A stretch of DNA of 64,000 nt from Erythrobacter longus (GTDB taxonomy: Bacteria > Pseudomonadota > Alphaproteobacteria > Sphingomonadales > Sphingomonadaceae): the NCBI RefSeq assembly GCF_000715015.1, contig NZ_JMIW01000007.1:62001-126000 (forward strand). Direction: 5' to 3'. The notes beneath the pieces were generated by a model, which was not told the DNA's origin, did not search any database, and saw only the letters and a program-made list of their open reading frames with translations. The translations under genes and the position numbers were made by a program. Shown here one piece after another: positions 54,914 to 62,627 of this stretch; the stretch's first letter is position 1; each line of letters starts with the position of its first letter.

Positions 54914-55681
54914 ATGACCTCCATCCCCATTCTCTTTGAAGACGGCGAAGCGCTCGTCATCAACAAGCCAGCCGGGCTCCCGGTGGATCGCCCAAAGCGC
55001 GGCGGGCCGTGCCTTAACGACCATCTCGACGATCTGAAGCTTGGGTTTCAGCGCCGCCCGGTCCCCGTCCACCGGCTTGATACGGACACATCAGGCTGTT
55101 TGTTGCTGGCGCGCAATCCCAAGGCGTTGAAACGGTTTAACAAAGCTTTTGAAGATCGCCTTGTGGCCAAGACCTATCTCGCGGTGATCGACTTTCTGCC
55201 CGCCGAGCAATCCGGCACGATTGAGCTGTCGCTTTCCAAAATCAGCTCTGCTGAGAAAGGCTGGCGCATGATTGCTGCGAAAAAGGGCAAGCCTGCTGTT
55301 TCGCATTGGGAGCTGATTGAAACCATCGGAGAGGGCGACCGCGTGCGCTCGCTCATCCGTTTCCGGCCCGAGACAGGGCGCACACACCAGCTCAGAGTGC
55401 ATGCATTGCAAGGGTTAGGTGCGCCGCTTTTGGGTGATCCGGTCTATGGGCCAGTGCGCGGCCAGAACAAGGGCGCACCGCGCACCATGCTTCACGCAGA
55501 GACGATTGCGGTGGAGCGTGAAGGCAAGCCCGCGATTACAGCGCACGCGCCTTTCCCCGAGGATTTCCTGCGCGCCGGGCTAACGGCCCCTACGCCGCCA
55601 GCTTTACCCGAGGCTTCACCAACAGTTGCGCCTGAACCGGTTTCACCCCAGCCCGCCGCTCCAGAGCAGGACGATGGATAA
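54914..55681 (+). CDS. RluA-family pseudouridine synthase
   Basis: A 255-residue pseudouridine synthase that isomerises a uridine in rRNA or tRNA. The catalytic signature HRLDTDTSGCLLL is at 53-65 with Asp56. The substrate region LVAKTYLAVI and the late motif GRTHQLRVHA follow in order. The 40-residue C-terminal tail is Pro/Ala/Glu-rich and looks disordered. There is no S4 domain, so it is closer to RluA/TruC than RluC/RluD. The last eight bases overlap the arfB start, so the two genes are translated as a pair. Confidence 0.9.
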   Translation: MTSIPILFEDGEALVINKPAGLPVDRPKRGGPCLNDHLDDLKLGFQRRPVPVHRLDTDTSGCLLLARNPKALKRFNKAFEDRLVAKTYLAVIDFLPAEQSGTIELSLSKISSAEKGWRMIAAKKGKPAVSHWELIETIGEGDRVRSLIRFRPETGRTHQLRVHALQGLGAPLLGDPVYGPVRGQNKGAPRTMLHAETIAVEREGKPAITAHAPFPEDFLRAGLTAPTPPALPEASPTVAPEPVSPQPAAPEQDDG

Positions 55682-56090
55682 GGCGCTTCTCAACCGCGCC
55701 CATGCCCTTGCCGAGGAGAGTTTCCTCGCAGGCTCTGGCCCGGGCGGTCAGAACGCCAATAAGGTTGCAACCGAGGTTCAATTGCGCGTCAATATTTACG
55801 CGCTGCGATTGCCCCCGCCCGTTTTTGCAAGGCTGCGCACGCTTGCAGGATCCAAGTTGACCACATCGGGCGACCTTCTCATCACCGCGCGCCAACACCG
55901 TACACAGGAAGCGAATCGCACGCTTGCCCGCGCACGTTTGGCCGAAATGCTTGAGGCTGCGCATCGCGCTCCCAAGAAACGCGCCAAATCCCGCGTGAAC
56001 CGCGTGGGCAAGACACAGCGCCTCAAGGCCAAGAAAGTGCGCAGCGATGTAAAATCCAGGCGCGGTAAAGTGAACGGTTCTGATTGGTGA
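55674..56090 (+). CDS. arfB: Alternative ribosome-rescue factor ArfB (peptidyl-tRNA hydrolase)
   Basis: A 138-residue release-factor-like protein. SGPGGQNANK (21-30) carries the GGQ motif that hydrolyses peptidyl-tRNA on stalled ribosomes. The Lys/Arg-rich C-terminal tail (KKRAKSRVNRVGKTQRLKAK) enters the mRNA channel in homologues. It acts in the cytosol as a backup for trans-translation. The ATG at 55674 overlaps the pseudouridine synthase by eight bases, with GGAC-type purines upstream; the longer frame from 55626 would duplicate that gene's coding tail. Confidence 0.93.
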   Translation: MDKALLNRAHALAEESFLAGSGPGGQNANKVATEVQLRVNIYALRLPPPVFARLRTLAGSKLTTSGDLLITARQHRTQEANRTLARARLAEMLEAAHRAPKKRAKSRVNRVGKTQRLKAKKVRSDVKSRRGKVNGSDW

Positions 56091-56102
56091 GCCTTAAGAC
56101 CA

Positions 56103-56199
56103 TGGCCCCGAGACTGTGGCCCCGAGACTGTGGCCCCGAGACTGTGGCCCCGAGACGTGGCCCCGAGACTGTGATCCTGATACTGTCATCCTGAGACCG
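56103..56199. repeat. 14-bp tandem repeat, seven units
   Basis: Unit TGGCCCCGAGACTG. Units 1, 2, 3 and 5 are identical (56103-56144 and 56158-56171), unit 4 has a one-base deletion (56145-56157), and units 6 and 7 (56172-56199) are diverged (TGATCCTGATACTG, TCATCCTGAGACCG). The array starts 12 bases after the arfB stop and ends about 130 bases before rpmG. There is no ORF across it. It may be a variable number tandem repeat. Confidence 0.85.
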
Positions 56200-56331
56200 C
56201 GACTCTGCTTGACTTTTCCCCGTGAATCGCTCAGAGGCGCGCGTCTGTAAGGCGGCGTGCTTGGATACAAGCAAGCGCCGCTCTTTGTTTTTACGGCCAT
56301 TTGGCCTCACCTGTATTTGTAGGAATTTGCA

Positions 56332-56499
56332 ATGGCGAAGCCAGCAACCGTGAAAATCCGTCTCGTGTCGACTGCTGACACCGGCTTTTTCTATGTGACC
56401 AAAAAGAACCCGCGCAACATCACCGAGAAGATGACCTTCCGCAAGTATGACCCCGTGGTTCGTAAGCACGTTGAATTCAAGGAAGCCAAGATCAAGTAA
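56332..56499 (+). CDS. rpmG: 50S ribosomal protein L33
   Basis: A 55-residue ribosomal protein, ATG at 56332 to TAA at 56497-56499. The peptide begins [20 protein letters not shown] and continues [20 protein letters not shown], ending [11 protein letters not shown]. This is the standard bacterial L33 sequence of the cysteine-free (C-) type, meaning that it lacks the zinc-binding Cys pairs. Length is exactly normal. AGGA lies about seven bases before the ATG. It has its own upstream region after the tandem repeat; the lolA-type gene follows about 110 bases later. Confidence 0.97.
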   Translation: MAKPATVKIRLVSTADTGFFYVTKKNPRNITEKMTFRKYDPVVRKHVEFKEAKIK

Positions 56500-56607
56500 G
56501 GTCTGGCTGACTGCGGGATGGAAAGCCTTGCAGTGTCTGCAAATTCATCGCCACGTTCGTCGCGAAGTTCATCGACAGTTCAACGCAATCAGCGTAACTG
56601 TCATCTT

Positions 56608-57288
56608 ATGAAAACGATGAAACTCCTCCGCCCGCTCGGCATTGCGTTTGCTGCCGCTGGCACTCTTGCGCTTGGCCTATCGCTGGGCAATTCAAACACC
56701 ACCCCTTCTTTGGCGCCTCCGGCGCAGGCCCAGTCCAGCAGCGCCGACCTTGACCGCGCTATAACCGCATTGCGCGCGATTTCGACGATGAAGGCCAACT
56801 TCAACCAGATCGACCGCGCCGGCAACACTGTGGCAGGCACGATGACGTTAAAGCGTCCGGGCAAAATCCGCTTCGATTACGGCAAGGACGCAGATCTCCT
56901 CGTGGTTTCCAACGGCAAATCGCTCTACATGATCGACTATGAGGTCAATCAGGTTGAACGCTGGCCCATCAAGAGTTCACCTTTGGGCGCGCTGCTTGAT
57001 CCTAATCGCGACGTAAAACAGTTCGGTACGCTTGTGCCAACCGGAAGCAGCGATGTTCTTAGCATTGATGTGCGTGACCCGAACAAGCCTGAGTTTGGCC
57101 GAATCAACCTGATTTTTGTGCGCAAGCCCGGCGCGCCCGGCGGATTGGAGCTCACACACTGGGTAGCCCTGGATGCGCAAAATCATCGGACGACCGTTCG
57201 CCTCAGGAATCACCGCTATGGCGTTGCCGTTCCTGATTCGACATTCACCTTCCGCGATCCGCGTCGCTCTTCTCGTCGACCGGGATGA
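56608..57288 (+). CDS. lolA: LolA-family outer-membrane lipoprotein carrier
   Basis: A 226-residue periplasmic protein with a signal peptide (LGIAFAAAGTLALGLSLG, cleavage near PAQAQ). The body shows the LolA/LolB half-barrel pattern: STMKANFNQIDRAGNTVAGT, RPGKIRFDYGKDADLLVVSN, GKSLYMIDYEVNQVERWPIK, and a late strand THWVALDAQNHRTTVRL. LolA carries lipoproteins from LolCDE to LolB. I start at the ATG at 56608; the open frame runs to 56518 but its extra 30 residues are polar and unconserved. No other Lol gene lies nearby. Confidence 0.85.
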   Translation: MKTMKLLRPLGIAFAAAGTLALGLSLGNSNTTPSLAPPAQAQSSSADLDRAITALRAISTMKANFNQIDRAGNTVAGTMTLKRPGKIRFDYGKDADLLVVSNGKSLYMIDYEVNQVERWPIKSSPLGALLDPNRDVKQFGTLVPTGSSDVLSIDVRDPNKPEFGRINLIFVRKPGAPGGLELTHWVALDAQNHRTTVRLRNHRYGVAVPDSTFTFRDPRRSSRRPG

Positions 57289-57309
57289 ACGCCTCGCCCT
57301 CGAAAAGTT

Positions 57310-57500
57310 GTAATTCTGCGACAAACCTAGGACCACGTTCATTTACGTGAAAGCCAACTCCCGGTAAAACCGTAGGTAAGACGGATGAGAAAGGGTTTCC
57401 CCCCTGTTGCCCTTTTCTCGTGAAAGTCCGTCTTGACCAAGCGTGACGAACGCTAACAAGGAACCCCAGCGCCAACGCCCCCCGGTGCTGGGGTTTTTTG
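57310..57500 (+). ncRNA. Candidate small RNA with long stem and terminator
   Basis: In the 271-base gap between lolA and xthA the plus strand can fold into three successive stem-loops. The first pairs AAGACGGA (57378-57385) with TCCGTCTT (57427-57434) and inside it GAGAAAGGG (57387-57395) with CCCTTTTCTC (57410-57419). The second is AGCGT-GACGA-ACGCT (57440-57454). The third is the terminator at 57462-57499. There is no ORF. This could be a stand-alone RNA or a structured 3' end of the lolA message. Its 5' end is not visible from sequence. Confidence 0.5.
57462..57499 (+). terminator. Intrinsic terminator
   Basis: AACCCCAGCGCC and GGTGCTGGGGTT form a 12-bp stem with one wobble pair and a C-rich nine-base loop, followed by TTTTTT. 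It ends the lolA transcript or the candidate small RNA. Confidence 0.9.
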
Positions 57501-57559
57501 TTGTCTGGCGCCTAGGCCAAAGCTTGTGGGGCGCGGCACTTACGCCTAATTGACCCTGC

Positions 57560-58363
57560 ATGCTTAGCGTTGCCACTTGGAACATAAACTCTGCGCGTTT
57601 GCGCCTTCCCATCATTGAGAAATATCTCGAAATGCAAGGGCCTGATGTGCTGTGCTTGCAAGAGATCAAATGTCAGGAACATCAGTTTCCGGCCGATGCG
57701 CTTGCAGCGCTGGGCTATGAACATCAGGCGATCTGCGGGCAAAAGGGGTATCACGGGGTCGCAACGGTTTCGCGCGTTCCGATCCGCGAGGTGACCCGTC
57801 ACGATTGGCAGGCCAATGGCGAGGCGCGTCATGTGGGCGTGGAGGTTGTGGACCGCGAAGTTGGCGGCAAAAACGTTCGCATCGACAATGTCTATGTCCC
57901 CGCAGGCGGCGACGAGCCTGACCGCGAAAAAAACCCCAAATTCGGCCAGAAACTCGATTTTCTGGAGCGCATGACAGATTGGGCCAAGTCGCTTGACGTG
58001 CCCACCTTGATCGTAGGCGATTTCAACATTGCGCCGCTTGAAAGCGATGTGTGGAACCACAAACAGCTTTTGAAAGTTGTCAGCCACACGCCGGTCGAGG
58101 TGGAAACACTGGAGCGCTTTCAAAAGGCACACGGCTGGGTCGATATTGGCCGTGAACACATCCGCGATCCGGAACGATATTTTAGCTGGTGGTCCTATCG
58201 CTCCAAGGACTGGCGCGTGAATGACCGTGGCCGGCGTCTTGACCATATGTGGGCCTCTCCCGAATTTGCCGCCAGAGCAACCGGGCACAGCCTGTTGGAA
58301 GACGCGCGCGATTGGGAGAAGCCGTCAGACCACATTCCGCTTGTGACCGAGTTCGATATCTAA
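57560..58363 (+). CDS. xthA: Exodeoxyribonuclease III
   Basis: A 267-residue AP endonuclease/3'-5' exonuclease in base-excision repair. Family motifs: ATWNINSARLR at the start, LCLQEIKCQEHQFP with the metal-binding Glu, DNVYVPAGGD, LIVGDFNIAPLESDVWN with catalytic Asp and Asn, and the end RRLDHMW and SDHIPLVTEFDI with the catalytic Asp-His pair. Length is standard. The ATG at 57560 lies 60 bases after the terminator. ribA begins six bases after its stop, so the two probably share a transcript. Confidence 0.95.
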   Translation: MLSVATWNINSARLRLPIIEKYLEMQGPDVLCLQEIKCQEHQFPADALAALGYEHQAICGQKGYHGVATVSRVPIREVTRHDWQANGEARHVGVEVVDREVGGKNVRIDNVYVPAGGDEPDREKNPKFGQKLDFLERMTDWAKSLDVPTLIVGDFNIAPLESDVWNHKQLLKVVSHTPVEVETLERFQKAHGWVDIGREHIRDPERYFSWWSYRSKDWRVNDRGRRLDHMWASPEFAARATGHSLLEDARDWEKPSDHIPLVTEFDI

Positions 58364-58368
58364 ATTCG

Positions 58369-59481
58369 ATGCGCGACAAGCCTGCCCCCGATCTGAAAAG
58401 CCCTTCGCCAGAGCGCCGCGCGGCGCAGGCGGTTGACGCGCTGAGGCATGGCTGGGCGCTGGATTTTGCGGGCGGGCCGGTGCTTTTGCCGATTGAAACG
58501 GCAATTGCGAGCGGGGCAAGGTCGAGCCACCTGCTGATTTCAGCAGCACGCGCAGCGACATTGAAGCTGACCAATCAACGAGAGGCGGCACCCGGTAAAG
58601 GCCAAAGCGATCTGCCACACACCCCTATCCTTATCCGCTCGGGCGAGGCCATGTCGCTGGATGTGGCGCGCCCGATTGCCGACCCTTCGCTTGACCTCAA
58701 CAATCCGTTCAAAGGCCCGTTCAAAGCCGAGCCTATCGATTGGGCCGATGAAGCGGTTGCGGCGATGGAATATGCGCGCATCGCTGGCGTTTTACCCGCC
58801 TTTATGGTCGACCCTGTCGAAGGGGGCGAGCCTCATCCGCTTATTGCCAGTGACCTTGCCGCATACACCGATGCAGGGCGGCTCGATATCATCACCCGCG
58901 CGCGCCTTCCGGTGTCGGCCAGCGAGACGGGCGAGATCATCGCCTTTCGGTCCACCGCTGACACGCGCGAGCATGTAGCGCTCATCATCGGCGAGCAATC
59001 GGGCGACCGTGAACCTCTTGTGCGCCTTCACTCCGAATGCCTGACCGGCGATGTTTTGGGCAGCCTTAAATGCGACTGCGGCCCGCAATTGGATGCAAGC
59101 CTTGAAGCTATGGCGACCCATGCGCGCGAAGACGGCGGCTGGGGCATCTTGCTCTATATGCGTCAGGAAGGGCGCGGAATTGGCCTTATCAACAAACTTC
59201 GCGCCTACCGTCTTCAGGATCAGGGGTTCGACACGGTTGAGGCCAATGAGCGCCTCGGCCTTCCCGATGAGGCCCGCGATTTTCCCGTGGCGGCACGAAT
59301 GCTGGAACTGATCGGGGCGCGGAGCATCCGCCTTCTCACCAACAACCCGGCCAAAGTGAAAAGCCTTGAGGCGACCGGGATCACGGTCAGCGAGCGGGTG
59401 CACCACCAGCTGCCCGACAATCCGCACAACGCGCGTTATCTCGCTACCAAGCGCGACAAATCAGGACACTTGCTGAGATGA
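58369..59481 (+). CDS. ribA: GTP cyclohydrolase II with degenerate N-terminal DHBP-synthase-like domain
   Basis: A 370-residue enzyme opening riboflavin synthesis. The C-terminal part (about 170-370) is a full GTP cyclohydrolase II: zinc ligands Cys224, Cys235 and Cys237 in HSECLTGDVLGSLKCDCG, then MRQEGRGIGLINKLRAY. Residues 1-165 resemble the RibB (DHBP synthase) fold seen in RibBA fusions, but the usual acidic metal site and DDE(D/N)E motif are not visible, so this half is probably inactive, as in other sphingomonad RibA proteins. The ATG at 58369 directly follows xthA. Its stop overlaps the next start by four bases (ATGA). Confidence 0.9.
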   Translation: MRDKPAPDLKSPSPERRAAQAVDALRHGWALDFAGGPVLLPIETAIASGARSSHLLISAARAATLKLTNQREAAPGKGQSDLPHTPILIRSGEAMSLDVARPIADPSLDLNNPFKGPFKAEPIDWADEAVAAMEYARIAGVLPAFMVDPVEGGEPHPLIASDLAAYTDAGRLDIITRARLPVSASETGEIIAFRSTADTREHVALIIGEQSGDREPLVRLHSECLTGDVLGSLKCDCGPQLDASLEAMATHAREDGGWGILLYMRQEGRGIGLINKLRAYRLQDQGFDTVEANERLGLPDEARDFPVAARMLELIGARSIRLLTNNPAKVKSLEATGITVSERVHHQLPDNPHNARYLATKRDKSGHLLR

Positions 59482-59615
59482 GGGGTCCCGAAATTCCTGT
59501 CACAATTCGGCCAGAGGCACCGGGCGATGAAGAGACAATCCACGCGCTCACCGAGGCGGCGTTTAAGGAAATGCCCAGCGGCAAGGTGGCGTTTGCTCAC
59601 GGGTTTGGTGGTTAA
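59478..59615 (+). pseudogene. Truncated GNAT acetyltransferase remnant
   Basis: A 45-codon frame whose ATG overlaps the ribA stop (ATGA). The peptide begins MRGPEIPVTIRPEAPGDEE and includes IHALTEAAFKEMPSGK, which resembles the first strand and helix of GNAT N-acetyltransferases (pattern IRPE..D...I..LT..AF). Then it ends abruptly at TAA 59613-59615; the acetyl-CoA-binding part is absent. The rest does not resume further on. The next gene, on the other strand and poorer in GC, begins its 3' end eight bases later, suggesting that an insertion removed the remainder. Confidence 0.65.
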
Positions 59616-59622
59616 GCTCGGT

Positions 59623-60867
59623 CTACCTTGATTTCTGAGCGCGTATCTCTGCCTCCAGCTCCATTTTGTATTCCCTTAGCTCCGTGATGCGGGTCAGATT
59701 ATCGGGCATTCTTGCGGGGATTTGAGGAATGGGTCGATTGGGGTCCAACCAGACCAACATCATACCTGTGGCTGACAAGAGATTTGCGACCTCCTCATAG
59801 ACGCCCTTTTGTGTCGAAATGTATAGGGTCACACTGGAATATGGCTCAGATACCTCTTCGCCTTCGGCTTTCTCGGCGATTTCACGCGCCATCGCGATAA
59901 GCACGTCAGGTGCACATGGCGCTGCAACTGCCCGATGGTTATTCGACAAACGACGATCAGTTGTGAAGGTCTTGAAATTCGCGAAAGTGCGTTTGTGATC
60001 TTCCGCCCCGAACGGCAAAAGGACGGTTGGAGAAACATTCTTTGCGCCGTCTCCCCTTTCCCTTTCTGACGCTTCGCGAAGATAATTTCGCCAACGCCAA
60101 ACCTCGCAACTTTCGGGCGCGGTGATTGGGTTGCGCAACATAAACTGATATTCAATGTTGTCGTTTACTTGTTCGAGTGCGAGGCTTCCCGCCTCGCTAA
60201 GCGCGTTTGACCAACCAGGTTCGCGGCGTGCGACAATCTCACCGCTATCCAGTTCAATCTTGAGGAATACGGTGTCTTCGTCACTCGCTGCGAAAGAGGA
60301 ACCGGGACCATCTATCTCAAGAATGATCGCATCCTCGTTTTCTACAAACAGTGCATCTGTGAGCCAATTGACTGAACTCACAGAATGGGGAAGGGTATCC
60401 TTATAATACTGCGGTACGATGTCGGTGAGCTCCATTGACCGCACAAGTGAGCCATCCTCGCGGTAAATCACCAGAACATTCTTGCCATGACCGGTTGAAT
60501 ACCAATTGTCGAAAGTAACCACATAGCGGCCATCATCCTTGACCATCGCATGGGTTGGAGCGATCACATTTTCGAGAGGGCCCTGCCAAGTGGTCTCCCA
60601 ACCACCGCTTTGGATGCGTGCCTCTAGCTTTGCATTTGCGTGTGGCTGCTCCGAAGCAAAACCGGTGTGTTGACTGTCATAATACGCATCGACCTCTGTA
60701 TCGGGCGCGGGGTCAACAATCAGACGAAACTGGCCGCATTCGGAAAGGTAAGTTTCTTGAAAAGGGGCAGGCCAACTATCAGCGCACAACGGTTCAGGTT
60801 TGACAAAAGCGACTACGACAGCACAAAGCGCGAAGATCGAAAAAACAGTGGCCCAAGCTGATTTCAT
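59623..60867 (-). CDS. Hypothetical exported protein, AT-richer
   Basis: A 414-residue protein with a signal-like start (hydrophobic 5-21). The body has Trp- and Tyr-rich segments (VIAPTHAMVKDDGRYVVTFD, NWYSTGHGKNVLVIYREDGS), which read like beta-propeller or six-bladed repeat strands, and a C-terminal helical end (LREYKMELEAEIRAQKSR). I recognise no named family. GC is visibly lower than in ribA and the following genes, consistent with recent acquisition. It is on the minus strand next to a truncated gene, another sign of a local insertion. Role unknown. Confidence 0.65.
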   Translation of the reverse strand: MKSAWATVFSIFALCAVVVAFVKPEPLCADSWPAPFQETYLSECGQFRLIVDPAPDTEVDAYYDSQHTGFASEQPHANAKLEARIQSGGWETTWQGPLENVIAPTHAMVKDDGRYVVTFDNWYSTGHGKNVLVIYREDGSLVRSMELTDIVPQYYKDTLPHSVSSVNWLTDALFVENEDAIILEIDGPGSSFAASDEDTVFLKIELDSGEIVARREPGWSNALSEAGSLALEQVNDNIEYQFMLRNPITAPESCEVWRWRNYLREASERERGDGAKNVSPTVLLPFGAEDHKRTFANFKTFTTDRRLSNNHRAVAAPCAPDVLIAMAREIAEKAEGEEVSEPYSSVTLYISTQKGVYEEVANLLSATGMMLVWLDPNRPIPQIPARMPDNLTRITELREYKMELEAEIRAQKSR

Positions 60868-60903
60868 GCACGCAAGGTTAGCGCCGTGAGAAATTCGCGC
60901 AAG

Positions 60904-61908
60904 TTACCGAAGCTCGTATTTCGTCAAACCGCGCGCCAGCTTGTTGCCGCTCATCACGACGCGGGAGTTGGTCCAATCGGCGAGAAATACGCTTGCCCGG
61001 TTGAGGCCCGGCACAAAGCGTGCGGTGTTGTCTTTCACCACCAAACCATCAGGATCGTGCAGCAGGGTTTCTGCTCCCAGAGCGATAAACGCAGAATAAT
61101 TCTCTTTATCGCGGCCTTGGACGAACCAGTTGTTGGCGATCGTGCCTTTGCTGCCTGCGGGAAGGTCGATCATGTAATTGGTGCCGGTGCCTTGTGCATC
61201 GTCAAAGCTGTTGTCTTCGAGGATCACATTGGCCGTGCGCGCCTTGACATAGTGGCCACCCCGGCCCTTTTCAAAACGGCTTTCGCGCACCGTCAGCTCG
61301 CCATAATTGCCAATGTAGATCGAATGCGCGCAGCCTGCTGAATGCTCGCAAGTGCCAAGCCCGCTGAAGGTAGAGCGCAGGATATAGATGCGCCCTGTGG
61401 GATTGTCGGCGGTGAGAATGCCCTGCTGACTGTTCATAAAGCGCGAATAGGCAACGTTGAGAGCGCCCTTTTCAAGCCGGATGCCAGCGCCATTGCCATC
61501 GCCCACTGCCATATTGGTGAAGGTAAGCCCGCGCACTTCAGCGCCAAGGCCGCGCAGCACCAAAGCCGCTTTGCCTTCGCACGCGCGCCGGTCAAAAATC
61601 ACTGTTCCCGCTTCGCGCGCTGCGTAGATAACAACGCCAGCGGTTTGGACAGCGCATTGGCGATAGGTGCCAGGTGCGATTTCAATCGTTCCGCGCCGGT
61701 CGCCAATCGCATCGACTGCTGCCTGAAGCGTCGGAAAACTGCGTCCGTTTTCCTTGATCAAAAACGGCTGAGCACTTTGCGCATTTGCGGCAGTTCCTGC
61801 GAACAGGAGGAGTGCCAACAAAAGAACAGCGAGGAAAAACCCGTGGTCAAACGCATTGGCAATGCGCTGCGGCATGGGAGGGGCGGAGGGTTTCAGATAG
61901 CTTCTCAT
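60904..61908 (-). CDS. Exported right-handed beta-helix protein
   Basis: A 334-residue protein with a membrane/signal segment (FFLAVLLLALLLFAGTAANA, cleavage near ANAQ). The rest shows parallel beta-helix repeats: TLQAAVDAIGDRRGTIEIAP, then short strands ending in G/N turns (VRGLTFTNMAVGDGNGAGIR, LRSTFSGLGTCEHSAGC, VILEDNSFDDAQGTG). This fold is shared by pectate lyases, alginate epimerases and carbohydrate-binding proteins; the catalytic pattern is not conserved enough to assign one. Two Cys in CEHSAGC may form a disulfide. I start at the ATG at 61908; a TTG at 61929 is an alternative. Confidence 0.8.
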   Translation of the reverse strand: MRSYLKPSAPPMPQRIANAFDHGFFLAVLLLALLLFAGTAANAQSAQPFLIKENGRSFPTLQAAVDAIGDRRGTIEIAPGTYRQCAVQTAGVVIYAAREAGTVIFDRRACEGKAALVLRGLGAEVRGLTFTNMAVGDGNGAGIRLEKGALNVAYSRFMNSQQGILTADNPTGRIYILRSTFSGLGTCEHSAGCAHSIYIGNYGELTVRESRFEKGRGGHYVKARTANVILEDNSFDDAQGTGTNYMIDLPAGSKGTIANNWFVQGRDKENYSAFIALGAETLLHDPDGLVVKDNTARFVPGLNRASVFLADWTNSRVVMSGNKLARGLTKYELR

Positions 61909-62060
61909 GCCTAGCGATATATCGGGCAAACCGCAACAGCGGGAGCCGTTGTTTGGCCAGTGTACCGTTTCGGTCCATCAATTGGGGCTTGGCTTAACGC
62001 CGCCTCGCCCGCTACACCGTTGCCCGAACACATTATGACGTTTGGTAGGAGGATACCCAC

Positions 62061-62378
62061 ATGAAGAAACTCGCAGTAATCGCCGCTCTTGGCAGCCTTG
62101 GTCTTGCCGCATGTGGCAGCACTGACGATGCATCAACCGAAGCGATGCCAGACACGGTTGAAATGCCCGCTGACGAGGCGCTTGAGCCAGTGGCCGAAGA
62201 GCCAGCGGAAGATCCCGCCGTCCTTGAAGAAGTCGATCCAGCTGACACGGCGCCAAGCCTTGAGACAACTGAAGAAGCTGCTGAAGCGGCGGCGAATGTC
62301 GCAGCCGAAGCTGCTGCTGCTGCAGAAGCTGCTTCTGCCGCCGCTGCTGCTGCGGAAATCTCAGAAGAGATCAATTAG
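62061..62378 (+). CDS. Small acidic, alanine-rich lipoprotein
   Basis: A 105-residue protein. MKKLAVIAALGSLGLAAC ends in a lipobox (LAAC, Cys18). The middle is Glu/Pro/Asp-rich and the last 40 residues are Ala/Glu-rich (AAEAAAAAEAASAAAAAA), probably helical. No domain is recognisable. GGAGGATACCC is a very strong ribosome site before the ATG. It is the first of three genes on the plus strand ending with an acyl-CoA dehydrogenase; three bases separate its stop from the next start. Confidence 0.7.
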   Translation: MKKLAVIAALGSLGLAACGSTDDASTEAMPDTVEMPADEALEPVAEEPAEDPAVLEEVDPADTAPSLETTEEAAEAAANVAAEAAAAAEAASAAAAAAEISEEIN

Positions 62379-62381
62379 GCC

Positions 62382-62627
62382 ATGACCGCAAGGTGGCCCG
62401 CATTAGGCGCTGCTTTGATGTCCGGAGCCCTCCTCTGCGCCTGTGATGCGGGCGGGGCGGATGGTCCGGGCTCGGTCAGCGTGGACGAGGCACAGGCGCT
62501 CGATGAGGCGGCTGAAATGCTGGACGAACGCCGTCTTCCCGAAGGCGTGCTCGCAGGCACTGCACCAGAGACTGCAGCCGCATCTGAGCAGGGCTCACAG
62601 GAAGCTGAAGAGGAAGAGGACGAATGA
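62382..62627 (+). CDS. Small acidic lipoprotein
   Basis: An 81-residue protein with a signal and lipobox LLCAC (Cys20 or Cys22), followed by a Gly/Asp-rich and then Glu-rich tail (EQGSQEAEEEEDE). It shares composition, but not clear sequence, with the preceding lipoprotein. Its stop overlaps the acyl-CoA dehydrogenase start by four bases (ATGA), so the two are translationally coupled. I do not know its function; a role in the membrane or periplasm that needs co-expression with a cytosolic enzyme is unexpected. Confidence 0.65.
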   Translation: MTARWPALGAALMSGALLCACDAGGADGPGSVSVDEAQALDEAAEMLDERRLPEGVLAGTAPETAAASEQGSQEAEEEEDE

